DNA of 64,000 nt from Paramecium sonneborni (Eukaryota; Ciliophora; Oligohymenophorea; Peniculida; Parameciidae), in contig CAJJDN010000014.1 in the NCBI GenBank assembly GCA_905182985.1, positions 577,307-641,306 of the forward strand, read 5' to 3'. The notes beneath the pieces were generated by a model. That model saw only the letters and a program-made list of their open reading frames with translations, ran no database searches and had not been told where the DNA came from. The stretch's first letter is position 1; every line of letters begins with the position of its first letter. This document shows positions 10,855 through 23,482 of the stretch, piece by piece. The translations under genes were made by a program, and so were the position numbers.

Positions 10855-13800
10855 ATGAGACGTGTAGTTAGAATAGCTTAATCTGTAATAAAAAATCGAA
10901 TGTTCAAATCTCTTTAATAAAAAATTGTTTATCATTTTGATGATAATTACAATAAATTTTTCAAAGAGAAAGAAGAGAATTTGGTATTTTTTTAGATGAC
11001 ATTAAGATCCATCCTACTTATACTTCAAAACACTTTAAAGTTTCATCGTATTCAATTGTTTAATACTTGGAGGATAAAAAGATGGAACATAAAATATAGG
11101 GAAAGTATGCTTAAGTAAGATATTGTCCATTTTGTCCAAAAAATAATATAGAGAATCCATCAAATTAGTTTGTTATGGGAATAAACTTAGAAAAGTAATA
11201 ATAATAAAAATGTTCATAATAGTGGATCATATAATTGTTTTAGAGCTAGTTGTTAGGCAAAAGGGTCATGGTTTGATTTCAAGAACTTTATGAATGGGAC
11301 CTTGAATAATTTATAGTAATAAAATCAGCAGAATTAATAGAAGCCAATATAGAAACTGAATATATTTGAATATCACAAATATTATGAGAGATTAAAATTA
11401 TAGGAGCCAAAAATAGTTTATGAGTATTTGATAGGAGATGATTGGGAAAATGTAAAATATGTTTATTATTCACTAGTCAGAATTAAAGAGGAATTAGGGA
11501 TGATGTGTTAAAATAATATTTGATTGGAATTGATATAACTGAAATATATGATCATTAATAAGGATCTTATATAAAGGCTCCTTTGATTTATTTTCCAATG
11601 TTTAGATACAGAAATTAGCATGAAAAGAATAGATTAATGTAGAAAGCATTGCGATAAAAAAAAGATGAAGTTTTAAGTGAATAAATTGTGAGTGAAGATA
11701 CTAAATAGAATATTAGATAACAACTAGATAATTAATTTGATAATTTTTAATATGAATTGGTAAGTTGTAAAGTTAGAGCAGCAGGGAAGGACTTAAAACA
11801 TATTTAAAAGATTGAACCAATGAATGCTGCTAAAGGAATATTTGGATTGCATTTGCTTAAATAAGATTCTACTCAAGTTATATTAACAGAAGGAGAATTT
11901 GATGCTATGGCTGCTTATTAAATGACTAATATTCCTGCTATATCATTACCATATGGAATTAATCATATTCCTGCATATCTTATAGAATGGTATTAGATAG
12001 TATTATTAAATTAGGTTAGACTAATTTGAGAAATTGAATGATATTATCATATGGGTAGATGATGATAATCCAGGTAGAATCAATTCTTAAAAGATTGCTC
12101 GTAAACTTGGTAATGCAAGAACTAGAGTAGTTTAACCTTCTTTAATTGATTCTCATGATTATCCTAAAGATGCTAATGATTGTTTAAGATACTATTCAGA
12201 TAAAGTTATGACTTATATTGATCAATCCAAATGTTTACTAAAAAAGAATATCACTTAATTTACTGATTTTAAATAATTAACTAAAAATAGAATTTTAAAC
12301 TTTGAATTATCTAAAGGAACTTAATCTAAGACATTCTCAACCTATAACAATACTACTAAAGGATTGAGAACTGGTGGTATATTTTAATTATTAAATTAGA
12401 ATTCACTATTCTAACTGGACCTACTGGTAGTGGTAAAACAACATTTTTATCTCAGCTATCTTTAGATTTTTGTAAGGAAGGAATTACTACACTTTGGGGT
12501 AGTTTTGAAATTAAAACTGATAGATTGGCTGAGCATTAATTATTATAAGCATATAAAACAGATTTAATTAAATAAAAAGAATTTATTGATATTGCTATTC
12601 AAAAATTTGAAAATGAAATACCAATTGTATTATAGTCTATTTATATATTAGTATTATATGAATTTTTATGGTTCAACTGATTTAGACTAAATTATTGACA
12701 CAATTGAATATGCAATATATGAGTATAATGTTACTCATGTTTGTTTAGATAATTTGCAATTTATGATGGGAACATAAGTTGGAGGAAATAGAAAATTTGA
12801 TTTTTAAGATGAAATTATAGAGAAATTTAGAAAATTAACTACTAATAATGATATTCATCTAACTTTGGTCATTCATCCTAGAAAAGTCGATGAAAATGAA
12901 GATCTAACTATTGCATCTATTTTTGGTTCAGCAAAAGCCACTTAAGAAGCTGATAATGTCTTTATAATCTAAAACAGACCTAGATATAGAGTATTTGAAA
13001 TTAAGAAAAATAGATATGATGGAGAAGTAGGTAGAGTTGGATTAGGTTTTGATTCTAACGTTAAATCATTCTTTGAACTTACATCTTCTGAAATTAAAGA
13101 GTTGAATGAAGAAAAAACTTCAATCTTAGATATTATTAATAAAAGAAAGTAAGAAGGTAGGCATTTTAAATAAGAAATCACTATTAATGATAAAAATGGA
13201 AATAATAATGGTGGAAATAATGAGGGTGGATCCCCAAATAAAGGAGGAAATCATAATCCTAATAATCATAAGGTTCCTTTAAAAGATGCTTCAAAAGTTG
13301 CAAAACTATTAGAAAACTTCGATATTATAAATCAAAATATTATTAAAGATTAATGTGATGACGAAGAAGATCAAATTACTTAATTAGAAAAATTAACAGA
13401 GTAATATGGAAATCAATAAATTGCCTAAATGATTAAAAATGAAAAACCTGTAAAATATGCTTTAGATGATATTAAAGAAATTGAAGAAATTAACAAGTTT
13501 GATACAACAAATCAATAAAAAGATATAGCTGTTGATCATATACGAAAACTCGATTAAAAGAGTGCTACTAATTTTGATGGTTAACTAAACCAAAGTACAA
13601 TCATCAGGGAATGTGAAAAATGTATTGAGCCTTCTAAGGATTATCTAGAAATTTGGAAATTCGACTAAGATAGTGATTATGGATTCCAATCCAAAATTGG
13701 ATAATATGAATTTAAATAAGAAGTAGAGTCTCTATAAGTTAATAATTAAATTCAATCTAATAGTGATGAATTTGCATTGTTAAATACAGATCCAGAATTA

Positions 13801-13950
13801 GATTAAATGTCATAAAGTAATGAGTTCTAACCTGTTGATGATCAAATAGAACTTTCTAATTAATATACTAACTAAAAAAACAAATCTAAAAGGGTTTCTT
13901 TTGTTCACATAGGATCTAAAAAGCCATCTAAATCTTAATTAGATTAATGA
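10855..13950 (+). CDS. TWNK: Mitochondrial primase-helicase Twinkle
   Basis: Replicative hexameric DNA helicase of mitochondria, related to phage T7 gp4; 980 aa after removing six introns (10984-11006, 11195-11222, 11452-11480, 11990-12014, 12377-12399, 12627-12651). Visible in order: a basic N-terminus suited to mitochondrial import; a primase-type zinc ribbon (CPFC about residue 81, CFRASC about 112); a TOPRIM core ([10 protein letters not shown] about 315, WVDDD about 364); Walker A GPTGSGKT about 478; then the RecA core with [11 protein letters not shown] and FGSAKATQEADNVF. From about residue 730 a 250-residue tail rich in Asn, Gly, Gln and Asp is unlike known Twinkles. Because the zinc ribbon and TOPRIM acids are kept, primase activity is plausible here, unlike in animals. 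Confidence 0.92.
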
Positions 13951-14010
13951 AGATTATTTAATAATATATAAATAATCAATCTTTTTCATAATAAATAAAT
14001 ATTAAATTTA

Positions 14011-14468
14011 ATGTCAAAGAAAACCTTTAAGAAATCTGAAGGCACATCACTCGTTTCAATTATTGGTGATGAAGTATTTAATATTATGAAGAATTTAAGG
14101 ACACAGTTACAGGATTTCTATTAACAGGCATTGGTGAAAAAAATATAAAAGGAGAAACAAACTTTTTGGTAGTTGATTCAAGTATGTAAAATCATTATTA
14201 ATCGAAACCGACCCAAAATTGATTGAGGCTACTTTTTAGAATTTCTTGAAGCATCCTAATATAGCAGTCATCCTTGTCACTTAATTTGTTGCTGAAAATT
14301 ACCTTAGACATATTATTAATTCATATGATGCCATCTTACCTACAATTCTGGAAATTCCAAGCAAAGAATACCCATATGAAGCTAAGAAAGTATTTAATTA
14401 GATTATAATAACAGGATACAATTATTCAAAGAGCTCATAGATTATTGTATGGTACAGATATTTAGTGA
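14011..14468 (+). CDS. VMA7: V-type proton ATPase subunit F
   Basis: Stalk subunit of the V1 sector; 127 aa as expected. The spliced product reads GFLLTGIGEKN, NFLVVDS, ILVTQFVAENYLR and the family hallmark ILEIPSKEYPY. Introns: 14074-14099 (26 nt), 14182-14204 (23 nt) and 14390-14414 (25 nt). The second has a normal GTATGT start but ends in CG, not AG: the frame needed for the conserved NFLVVDS to KTDPKLIEATF join requires exactly this boundary, and no AG nearby fits. Retaining it gives a TGA after about 15 codons. Either the base is a sequencing error, the site uses a CG acceptor, or the copy is dying. All else looks intact. Confidence 0.88.
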
Positions 14469-14946
14469 TATATATTGAATAATATATAAAGCATAATCAA
14501 TTTATATTATTAAAAAAAAAGTCATAAGACTAATATTTAATTCTTTAATTATTAATATCTATAGTCAAATTTCGTTTAAATGATAATATATGGAAATGGC
14601 AAATTATCCAAGCTCAAATGATTAAATTGGATTCTACATATTTTTTAAAATAACATTTTTTTCAACAAAATAAGTAAATTAGGTTTATAATATTTGAAAA
14701 TGAATTTAGGCAAGATAAGGATTAGAATAAATTCATAGAAATTTATAATGTTAATTTAATTTTTTAAAATTATAGCATTATAGTACTGATTTTCATATTA
14801 TTCTAAATATCTATGTAATCATTTAATTACTGATGATTAAATTTCGTTGATTATCTGAATTAAAATTTAATTGAGAGCATAATTTTAAGTTGAACTTTAT
14901 TCCAAATTTTTCTTGTATTTAAAATAATTTTTAAGAAATTCTTGTT
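14469..14946. other. Intergenic, nothing recognised
   Basis: A+T-rich spacer upstream of the membrane-protein pair. No gene, RNA or motif seen. Confidence 0.45.
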
Positions 14947-16822
14947 ATGATGAATAATATATGTATTACTTAAGTTAAAACCAGTCTTGGGGATAATGGG
15001 AACATAAATTCATTGGAAAGGAATGAGAAACATAGATAAGCATATTCAAAAGTATTATAACTCAAGAGCTTTAATTTGATTCAATCTGAAACAAGGGTAG
15101 ATACACCAGCAAAAGATATAGACGAAGCAGAACTTCCATTAAGAGAACATTTTTATAAAGATACTTTGAAGCGTTCGGCTACATTCTTGAAAGTGGCCTC
15201 AGAGGAGATGAATAGATACGAAACAGAATGGCATTGGAAGTTTTTCTTTGAATTCCTATTTTATCATATAGTAATAACTCATATTTATAGTCTAGATGTT
15301 TTATAATCTTTTTGGACCATTCATGGTTTTATTTTTTTGGAAATGGCCAGGTATGCCTTTGATGATAAATATGAGATTTTTAAAACATCATCCTTAATTC
15401 TACTTTTAACTACTTTTATGGTTAGGATCTTTGGCAGGAGGCTATTGGTATATGTTTGATTAAAAAAATATTGTAACTTTGACTGAAGTAGTTTTCACTT
15501 AATTTGCTCTATTAATAAGAGCAGTTGTGATAGCAGCCAAATATGCAACATTAAGTGAGGAAAGAATCAAATTATATAAATAAGAAGTTTTAAGTGAAGA
15601 AATGTTTACTTTTGATTTAATGATGTGGGATTGGAGACTTCAAACACCAAAAGTTTTGTTTCTAGAACAATTGAGGTTTTTAAAAAGAAGAGAATTGGAT
15701 CCTGATTTTTATAAAATCGATTTTTTATGTTAACCTCATCCAAAGACTGTCAAAAATTTGATTTAAGTTGATGTAGGATTTTATAGAGAATGGTTAGAAT
15801 AGTAAGAAGAATCTTTAATTGCACCAATTATAGACAACACTTTTAATTGTTTTTTTATATTTGGTTTTTTGGTTAATGCTTACTAAAAAGTACACACTCC
15901 TGGAGGATTTTCAAAATATGTAGTAATATAATCTTTAATATTATCTTTAACTCCCTGTTTATTAAGAGTATAATACTTTTATGAAGTTGATGTTGGGGTG
16001 ATTGATATTTTGAGAATAATCATAAATGTTCTGACAACATTTTAAGGATTCTTTGGATCTTTTGTATTTTTGTAGATTGGTCTTTATGATCTACAAAGAA
16101 AGTTTTATATTTTGGATTAATGTTGTTATATGCTCAATATAAAGGAGTAAAAGTATTCTTCAGGAAGGAAACTCTTACCAACAATCAATTTTAATAATCC
16201 AATAACTTTTTAGGCATGGTCAATGTTGAGAGGAATGGCTTTTGATTATGGAAGAACTTATGATTTCAGAATTCAAGGGTTTTATTCATTGATTTTTATA
16301 GGGTGGATATTTTTATTTTTATTTGGAATAGGAGTATTATTAAATTTTATTCACATAGATTTCTTTTAAACTACAATATTGTCAGAGATGTTATTAATTT
16401 TAACTGGGTTTATCGGATATTATTTATGGCATGGAGCTAGACTGAATGAATATTATGAAAGATTTGATATTTTACTAGAAGATGTTAGAAATATGTATGT
16501 AGATATGCTTAGAAAAAAAGAACAATATTTTATTCTAAATTTAGAAATAACAAATGCTATTCATAAAAAATTTGTAAATTTATTAAAGAGTTAGACTAAT
16601 TCAATTGAAACTATAACTTAATATATCAATCTTATAATAGAAGAGATTGATGATGCAATAAGATAATTAAACTATGATGAAAGGCATAATCCTTTTAAAA
16701 TCTATGGAATTAGAATAACTTTAAACTTTTTATAAAGTTTAGTAGTTGGAGTTTTTACTTTGGTTGGATTTGCAGTGTAACAAAGAATGTAAAATGTAGA
16801 CATAGGGTGTCTTACAAAATGA
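14947..16822 (+). CDS. Multi-pass membrane protein, first of a tandem pair
   Basis: 616 aa with one 25-nt intron at 15271-15295. Several hydrophobic helices lie between charged loops, in two clusters: around residues 105-190 and 395-470, plus further segments near 300-360 and at the C-terminus. Conserved with the next gene: YETEWHWKFFFEFLFYH, FGPFMVLFFWKWPG, RAVVIAAKYATLS, the RKLLPTINFNNP block, FDYGRTYDFRIQGFYSL and a C-terminal DERHNPFKIYG block. I do not recognise the family; ion-channel or transporter roles are guesses. The start is the in-frame ATG pair at 14947/14950. Confidence 0.85.
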
Positions 16823-16881
16823 TATAAAAATTTACTCCTAAATTATATTAATATAAATGTTTAATTATAATATTTTATAAA

Positions 16882-18714
16882 ATGCAAAGTCGTTCAAGTT
16901 AATCAATCAAATAGATTGATGCAGACACTCCAATTTAGAATACAACTGAAGAAGGGAAATTTATAAAATCTGTTAGAAGAGCATAATAAATAAGATAATT
17001 GCTTACTGTAAATACACCTGTTAAAACTTTGGCAATCTATTAGTTAGATGCTGCTCCTTTAAAAGAGTACAATCCTTAAAAATAATTATCAAAATAAATT
17101 ACATTTGATGAAGTTAATAATGAAGAACTATAAAGATACAAAGCAGAATGGCATTGGGACGTATTCTTTGAATTTCTCTTTTATCACTTGCTATTTTTTA
17201 TATTTTTTGGACCTTTTGTTGTTTTATTTTTATTTAAATATCCAGGAATTATTTTATTAAAAAATATGAGATTTATTAAGCCTTCAGCATCATTTTATAT
17301 GTAAACTCTGTTATGGATTGGATCAGCTTTAGGTGGTTTAATGTATTTTATACAAGATAAGAGTGTTATTACTATGACAGAAATCATTTTTATGTGGTTT
17401 GCTATCTCTACTCGTTCAGTTGTTATTGCAGCTAAATATGCTACATTAAGTACTGCTAGAATTAAATTATATAAAACTGAAGAACTTCCTGAAGAAATGT
17501 TTAATTTTGATCTAATGTTTTAAGATTGGTTTGAATAATCATCTAAAGTTCTATTTTTAGAGTAATATAGAGCTTTAAGAAGACATGAATAAGAATTTTC
17601 TTTATATAAATTTGACTTTCTATTAGATCCAAATAAAAAAACATCTGAAGCTATAAAAACCACGAATATATGTTTTTATGTTGAATGGGCAATGAAACAA
17701 TAAATGAAATAAACTGATCCTATTATTGAAAATTTATATTATAATGGATTTCACATTTTCGGTTACTTGGTTAACTACTATCAAAAGACTAATTCTTCAT
17801 CATCTTTTTATAAATATATGATTTTCTTCTCTTTATTTTATGGTATTTCTCCTATTTTCATTAGATTATAACATTTTATGGAAAATATACCGGATTGGTA
17901 AGATATAATAAGATTGATAATTAACTTTTTAACTTCATTATAAGCCTTTTTTGGTTCAGTCATTTTCTTAGCCATAGGAATCTATGATTTTAGAAGAAAA
18001 TTCTTTTTACTTGATCAATGTCTCTATATGTTATCAGCAAAAAAAGTAATATATCCAACTGCTCGAAAACTTATCCCTACCATCAACTTTAATAATCCAT
18101 TAACTTTACAAGCATGGTCTATTATTAGATCTTTATCATTTGATTATGGATAAACTTATAATCTAAGAGTATAAGGATTTTACTCATTGATTTTTGTAGC
18201 TAATATAGTTTTGATATTTATCTCTTTAGGTTTAATTTTAGACCTAATTCAGATTGACATGTTTTAATTAATCTTACTGGGTGAAATGGCTTTAATTTTA
18301 ATTGGATTTACTGCATATTATTTATTTCTAGGTGCATCACTTAATGAATACTTTGACAGTTTTGAAACATTATTGGATGATGTAAAATCGATATATTAAG
18401 ATATATTAAGAATGAGAGAATAATACTTTTAAAATAATATCTAACCCATAAATGATGTCCATAAAATATTTGTTAGTATCATACGAGATTAGATTGGAAT
18501 TGATGTGGATACTGTTAAAGATTATATTGAATTGATAATTGAAGAATTAGATAATAATCAAAGATAACTTGCTTATGATAAACGAAATAATCCATTTAAA
18601 TTATATGGTGTTGTAATTACTTTTAATTTATTAAAAAGTGTTGGTGTTGGACTTTCAACAATATTTAGTTATGCAATTTAACAAAGATTATCCAATAAAG
18701 AAAAATTAGAATGA
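16882..18714 (+). CDS. Multi-pass membrane protein, second of a tandem pair
   Basis: 610 aa, no intron, starting 59 bp after the stop of its paralogue. It shares the whole layout: RYKAEWHWDVFFEFLFYH, FGPFVVLFLFKYPG, RSVVIAAKYATLS, DFRRKFFLLDQCLYML, RKLIPTINFNNPLTLQAWS, FDYGQTYNLRVQGFYSL and DKRNNPFKLYG. The N-terminal 60 residues are polar and differ between the two. The only intron of the first copy falls inside the first hydrophobic segment; here that stretch is continuous, so the pair differs by intron gain or loss. The moderate divergence suggests an old tandem duplication kept by selection. Confidence 0.87.
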
Positions 18715-18839
18715 TTAAAGTTTTGCATTAAAATATAAGAATCACATATTAAATTATCTATATAACAATATAAAATAAATTATAAATTTTAAATCAACCT
18801 ATATAATATATAGTTTATTAGATTTTAGATATATTTGTC

Positions 18840-19191
18840 TATAATGATATGATCTTCTTAAGATCTACTTACAAGTACTTATATACATAGATATTGAGAT
18901 AATTATAATTATTCGCAATTGTATATATTGTTAGAATTCACATATAGTATAAATTTCTCCAATAATTATTCTGTTAATTTCAGTCTCAATTGATCTTGAG
19001 CTGATAATAATTTAATTTTAGAAATCATAGAAGTAATGTGACCACACATTCTATTATTTTTATCATAAACTTTCTTTTAAATAAATTATATTCTTTTATT
19101 ATTTCAACTTGTCTGTTACTTTTTCTTTCTTCCAATTATATAAATCTACTCTTCTTCATAGTTTTTTCTCATGAAATTTAAGCTTTCTCAT
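18840..19191 (-). pseudogene. IMP3: Dead copy of U3 snoRNP protein IMP3
   Basis: The start reads MRKLKFHEKKL, near-identical to the universal IMP3 N-terminus, followed immediately by TGA and then RRVDLYNWKKE (IMP3 has KKVDFLNWK) in the same frame. Shifts of frame follow: NRQVEIIKEYNLFKR lies in another frame, and YDKNNRMCGHITSMIS-KIKLLSAQDQLRL in a third. No set of GT-AG introns joins these. The homologous part stops near LLEKF; the C-terminal S4 half is absent. It is therefore a relic with nonsense and indel damage, presumably a duplicate whose partner is elsewhere. The 3' edge is approximate. Confidence 0.8.
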
Positions 19192-19212
19192 AAATTAAAT
19201 TTTATATATTTT

Positions 19213-20473
19213 ATGAATAATATACAATAATTTTATGAAGATAATGAAACTATGGATACTAAAAAATCATTTGAAGCTTTTACTATATGTAAAGGCACAA
19301 TAATATTTGGGGCAAAAGTTAAATTAATTATTTCTATTATATTAGAAAGACTTATTAAATATTATAGGAACTTTAAGTTTGATAGTTGCTCTTATACTTT
19401 TGTACTTAATTTTTATATTTCGTGCAGCATTAGATTATCAATATAATTATTTTGCGATAACAATTTTGATTTGTTGTATATTTCCAATTATAACACTTTT
19501 TAATGTTACAATGACAGGTTGAAATTAGAAATTATTATATTTAGAACCTGGTATTTTAATAAGAGGAGATTTACCTGATCCTAAATTATAATAGCAATAA
19601 GAAGTTGAAAAAGTTGAATAAAATTGTTCTGAATAATAAATATTAAGTAATTAATAGCATTAGATTGTACAAATGACAGAATTATAAAATTAATCTGAAA
19701 ATGTTGATTTACCTAATATTTATACAGTCAGATATTGTTCAACTTGTAAAATTATGAGACCTTCAAAAGCTTCACATTGTATTATTTATATTTGATTAGG
19801 CAAACACTGTAATCACTGTGTTGATGGTTTTGATCATCATTGTTTTTGGGTTGGCACTTGTATAGGGTTCCGAAATTGGAGAGCATTTTTATTATTTTTA
19901 TAATCCTCTTTGCTTTCAATTATTCTTATTCTATCTTAATGTTGCTTAAATTGTATATATATATCTATAATAACAAGTATCTCAATAATATATAGATATG
20001 TATGAACTTTGGATTTTAATGTTTTAATAAGCTAGTATTCCTATTATAGTCATATATGGATTATATTTTCTTTGTGGTTGTTGCACACAATAAACTTATC
20101 TGAATGTCATAATTTTGATGGTTATGTTCATTCTTCCTATAGTTTATTCAGCTATTCTCATTAATATTAATGATGAATATCAAGATTATAGATATTATGA
20201 GAATCCATTTATAACCATATTAGTAACTATTATTATGATTACATGCTTTTGTTTTCTTCTCCCTGTTAACGCTCTTAATTGCTATTATATTTCAATTGTA
20301 TAATTTTAATCTATTTATCATAGGGTAAAACTGCAAAATAGGCTAAATCAGAAGATTAATTTTATAGTAAACATAGAATTTTAAATCATCCTATTTATAC
20401 CCTTTCTGGCATATTTAGAAATTTATTGTATTTTTACACTTATCCCATACCTCTCAGTCGCTATACAAGATGA
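19213..20473 (+). CDS. DHHC-type protein S-palmitoyltransferase
   Basis: Integral membrane enzyme that attaches palmitate to Cys of substrate proteins; 377 aa. The DHHC cysteine-rich domain spans about residues 143-195: [28 protein letters not shown] and [15 protein letters not shown], with the catalytic DHHC near residue 181 (Phe replaces the usual Pro after it). Two hydrophobic helices precede it and two follow, the standard four-helix layout. Five introns at 19318-19345, 19518-19544, 19779-19799, 19953-19977 and 20298-20323 (28, 27, 21, 25, 26 nt) are all needed; one splits the zinc-binding motif. After the last helix GKTAKQ stands where TTxE usually lies. Confidence 0.92.
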
Positions 20474-20907
20474 TTATTTAATAAAAAAATTTAATATACG
20501 TTGCATATGTTGTATATCATTAATTCTTCATTTTATTTTAGTTATTTTATAATATATATATATCACAGTATTTTTAAAATAAAAAAATATCCTCATTAAT
20601 CAAAATTACATTTCAAAATTTAATTCAAATAATTTATTACTTATTAATCAAATACTATGTTACCTTCTTTTTCTTTATTCTATCTTAAAACTCTTCATTT
20701 TATAAATATACTCTATATTATTTGAATATATATAGACAAAAAAATAAAATTAATTTTTAAGTTGTCTTCTTATTATTAAAAATTGTGATTAATAATATTT
20801 GATAGTCATTAAATTCTACTGATTTAAAATTTTTGGACAAAAAATAACCTTAAAAATAATTGTCAATAATAACAATAGTATTTACTTAATATAATAAACT
20901 TTAGCTT
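20474..20907. other. Intergenic, nothing recognised
   Basis: A+T-rich, no open frame of interest. Confidence 0.45.
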
Positions 20908-23252
20908 ATTTTAGTCCCATATAGTTAATTGGTATCTTTATCTAATAATCAAATCCTCCGATACATGGTCAAAATTCTCTCTTTAATGGATAAAAATATT
21001 TTTCGAAAATACTTAAAACATAGGCTTACATAAATTAAATGCAAATCCAAAGAATGGAAATAGACCAAGTAAAAATAGAGATATATCTTATTGTTAATCA
21101 TACTCCTAATCTAAACATCGAATTTTCAAATGGGATTATAGATATTGAAAATTGGTCTTAAAAATTGATAGGATTTTAAAGGATAAGTTACAATTTAAGT
21201 AGCCAATATATAAAATTTATTGAATTTATTTACATATACTAAATAAAGTATTTTTGATCAATAAACATTCTATATATAAAATTCCCCTTAGTAATAATTA
21301 ACAAATATATATATTTATAAATCAATACAGTTTAATTGGTTGTTATTTATGTTTTTTAATTAGTTCTTTAACACTTTCTTATTTTTTTTTTTTTATTGTC
21401 TCTAATCTAGCATTCCTTGATTAACTTCTACTTTGACTTGATTTACTTTTATTTCTTTTGTTTTCATTATTTTTAATATTTTCTTTCTAATCTCTAATTG
21501 GTCTAATAAACATAATATCACTTTCTGTAGGTTAGGATTCCTTCCTAACTGAAGATCTAATTTAATTTATTTTTTCTTTTTATTTATTTTAGTTCAAATC
21601 AAGTTCTATATATTTAATATAATTTTTTGTTTATTCCTAATCTTTTATTACACTATCTAAGACTATTTTTAGATCATTTAATTAATTTTGATACATTAAA
21701 CTATTATTTAATATTTTGTCTGAATCATTACTTTTTTAATGATATTCTTACTTAAAGTTTTATTCTAATTTTAATAATTTTTATTCTATTTTTTCATAAT
21801 CTGTTTTTAAAGCACTGTTTCTAACTTCATCCATAATTATATCAATTTTTTTATTAATAATAGTTTCCAATTCTTAAATTTAAGGTTGTTCTTTTTCATA
21901 AATTTTCTGAATATCTTCTAGTTATAATTAAATATTTAGATTTTATTGTTTTAAATAATTTAATTCTTCATGATATAACTATTCCATAGATAAATTAATA
22001 TGATTTTTAATATTTTAATTTTCTTATTCTTAGGTTGTAGCAAAGTGTTAAAGTAATTTAATTAATTTAATGAAATTATNATTTTAGTCCCATATAGTTA
22101 ATTGGTATCTTTATCTAATAATCAAATCCTCCGATACATGGTCAAAATTCTCTCTTTAATGGATAAAAATATTTTTCGAAAATACTTAAAACATAGGCTT
22201 ACATAAATTAAATGCAAATCCAAAGAATGGAAATAGACCAAGTAAAAATAGAGATATATCTTATTGTTAATCATACTCCTAATCTAAACATCGAATTTTC
22301 AAATGGGATTATAGATATTGAAAATTGGTCTTAAAAATTGATAGGATTTTAAAGGATAAGTTACAATTTAAGTAGCCAATATATAAAATTTATTGAATTT
22401 ATTTACATATACTAAATAAAGTATTTTTGATCAATAAACATTCTATATATAAAATTCCCCTTAGTAATAATTAACAAATATATATATTTATAAATCAATA
22501 CAGTTTAATTGGTTGTTATTTATGTTTTTTAATTAGTTCTTTAACACTTTCTTATTTTTTTTTTTTTATTGTCTCTAATCTAGCATTCCTTGATTAACTT
22601 CTACTTTGACTTGATTTACTTTTATTTCTTTTGTTTTCATTATTTTTAATATTTTCTTTCTAATCTCTAATTGGTCTAATAAACATAATATCACTTTCTG
22701 TAGGTTAGGATTCCTTCCTAACTGAAGATCTAATTTAATTTATTTTTTCTTTTTATTTATTTTAGTTCAAATCAAGTTCTATATATTTAATATAATTTTT
22801 TGTTTATTCCTAATCTTTTATTACACTATCTAAGACTATTTTTAGATCATTTAATTAATTTTGATACATTAAACTATTATTTAATATTTTGTCTGAATCA
22901 TTACTTTTTTAATGATATTCTTACTTAAAGTTTTATTCTAATTTTAATAATTTTTATTCTATTTTTTCATAATCTGTTTTTAAAGCACTGTTTCTAACTT
23001 CATCCATAATTATATCAATTTTTTTATTAATAATAGTTTCCAATTCTTAAATTTAAGGTTGTTCTTTTTCATAAATTTTCTGAATATCTTCTAGTTATAA
23101 TTAAATATTTAGATTTTATTGTTTTAAATAATTTAATTCTTCATGATATAACTATTCCATAGATAAATTAATATGATTTTTAATATTTTAATTTTCTTAT
23201 TCTTAGGTTGTAGCAAAGTGTTAAAGTAATTTAATTAATTTAATGAAATTAT
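20908..23252. repeat. Direct repeat 1172 bp around the N at 22080, probable assembly artefact
   Basis: Bases 20908-22079 recur as 22081-23252, offset 1173, with the same homopolymer lengths and no difference found by eye. A single N separates the copies. The duplicated unit holds an intergenic stretch and the 3' part of a minus-strand coiled-coil gene; only the second copy continues into the real 5' end of that gene. The pattern fits two contigs with an unmerged overlap placed end to end. Confidence 0.9.
21322..22079 (-). pseudogene. Duplicate 3' part of the coiled-coil gene at 22495-23482
   Basis: Identical to the C-terminal part of the next entry but cut at the N, so it lacks the first roughly 70 codons and any start. 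It should not be counted as a second gene. Confidence 0.85.
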
Positions 23253-23482
23253 CGAATTTATCTTCATGTTGTGAGAGAGTTTCTTCAACAAATTTGATTC
23301 TTTCTTCGTATTTCTTAGTTAATTATAATTAAACCTAATTAAACATGATTCCATACTTTTTGTATTTACTACTCTAAATATGATATATTAGTTTCTTTCA
23401 ATGAATTTTGTTTAATTCTATCTTCACTAGTTGTACGTAATATTGGAGAAGAGTTTCTTTTATGCTTTTCAAAATAGCTCAT
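22495..23482 (-). CDS. Coiled-coil protein, 321 aa
   Basis: Starts MSYFEKHKRNSSPIL at 23482 and ends at the TGA at 22497-22495. One 22-nt intron, 23335-23356, sits after about 40 codons and restores the frame into a heptad-rich region (KKYEERIKFVEETLSQHEDKF). Charged coiled coil continues to about residue 240; the tail is basic and Ser/Arg-rich (SSQSRSQSRNARLE). No known family, though the layout resembles ciliate cytoskeletal or basal-body fibre proteins. The first base of the intact gene not inside the repeat is 23253. Confidence 0.8.

Noticed and set aside
21322..22079. A second paralogue of the coiled-coil gene.
   Set aside because: It is an identical, truncated copy ending at the N gap, so an assembly duplicate.
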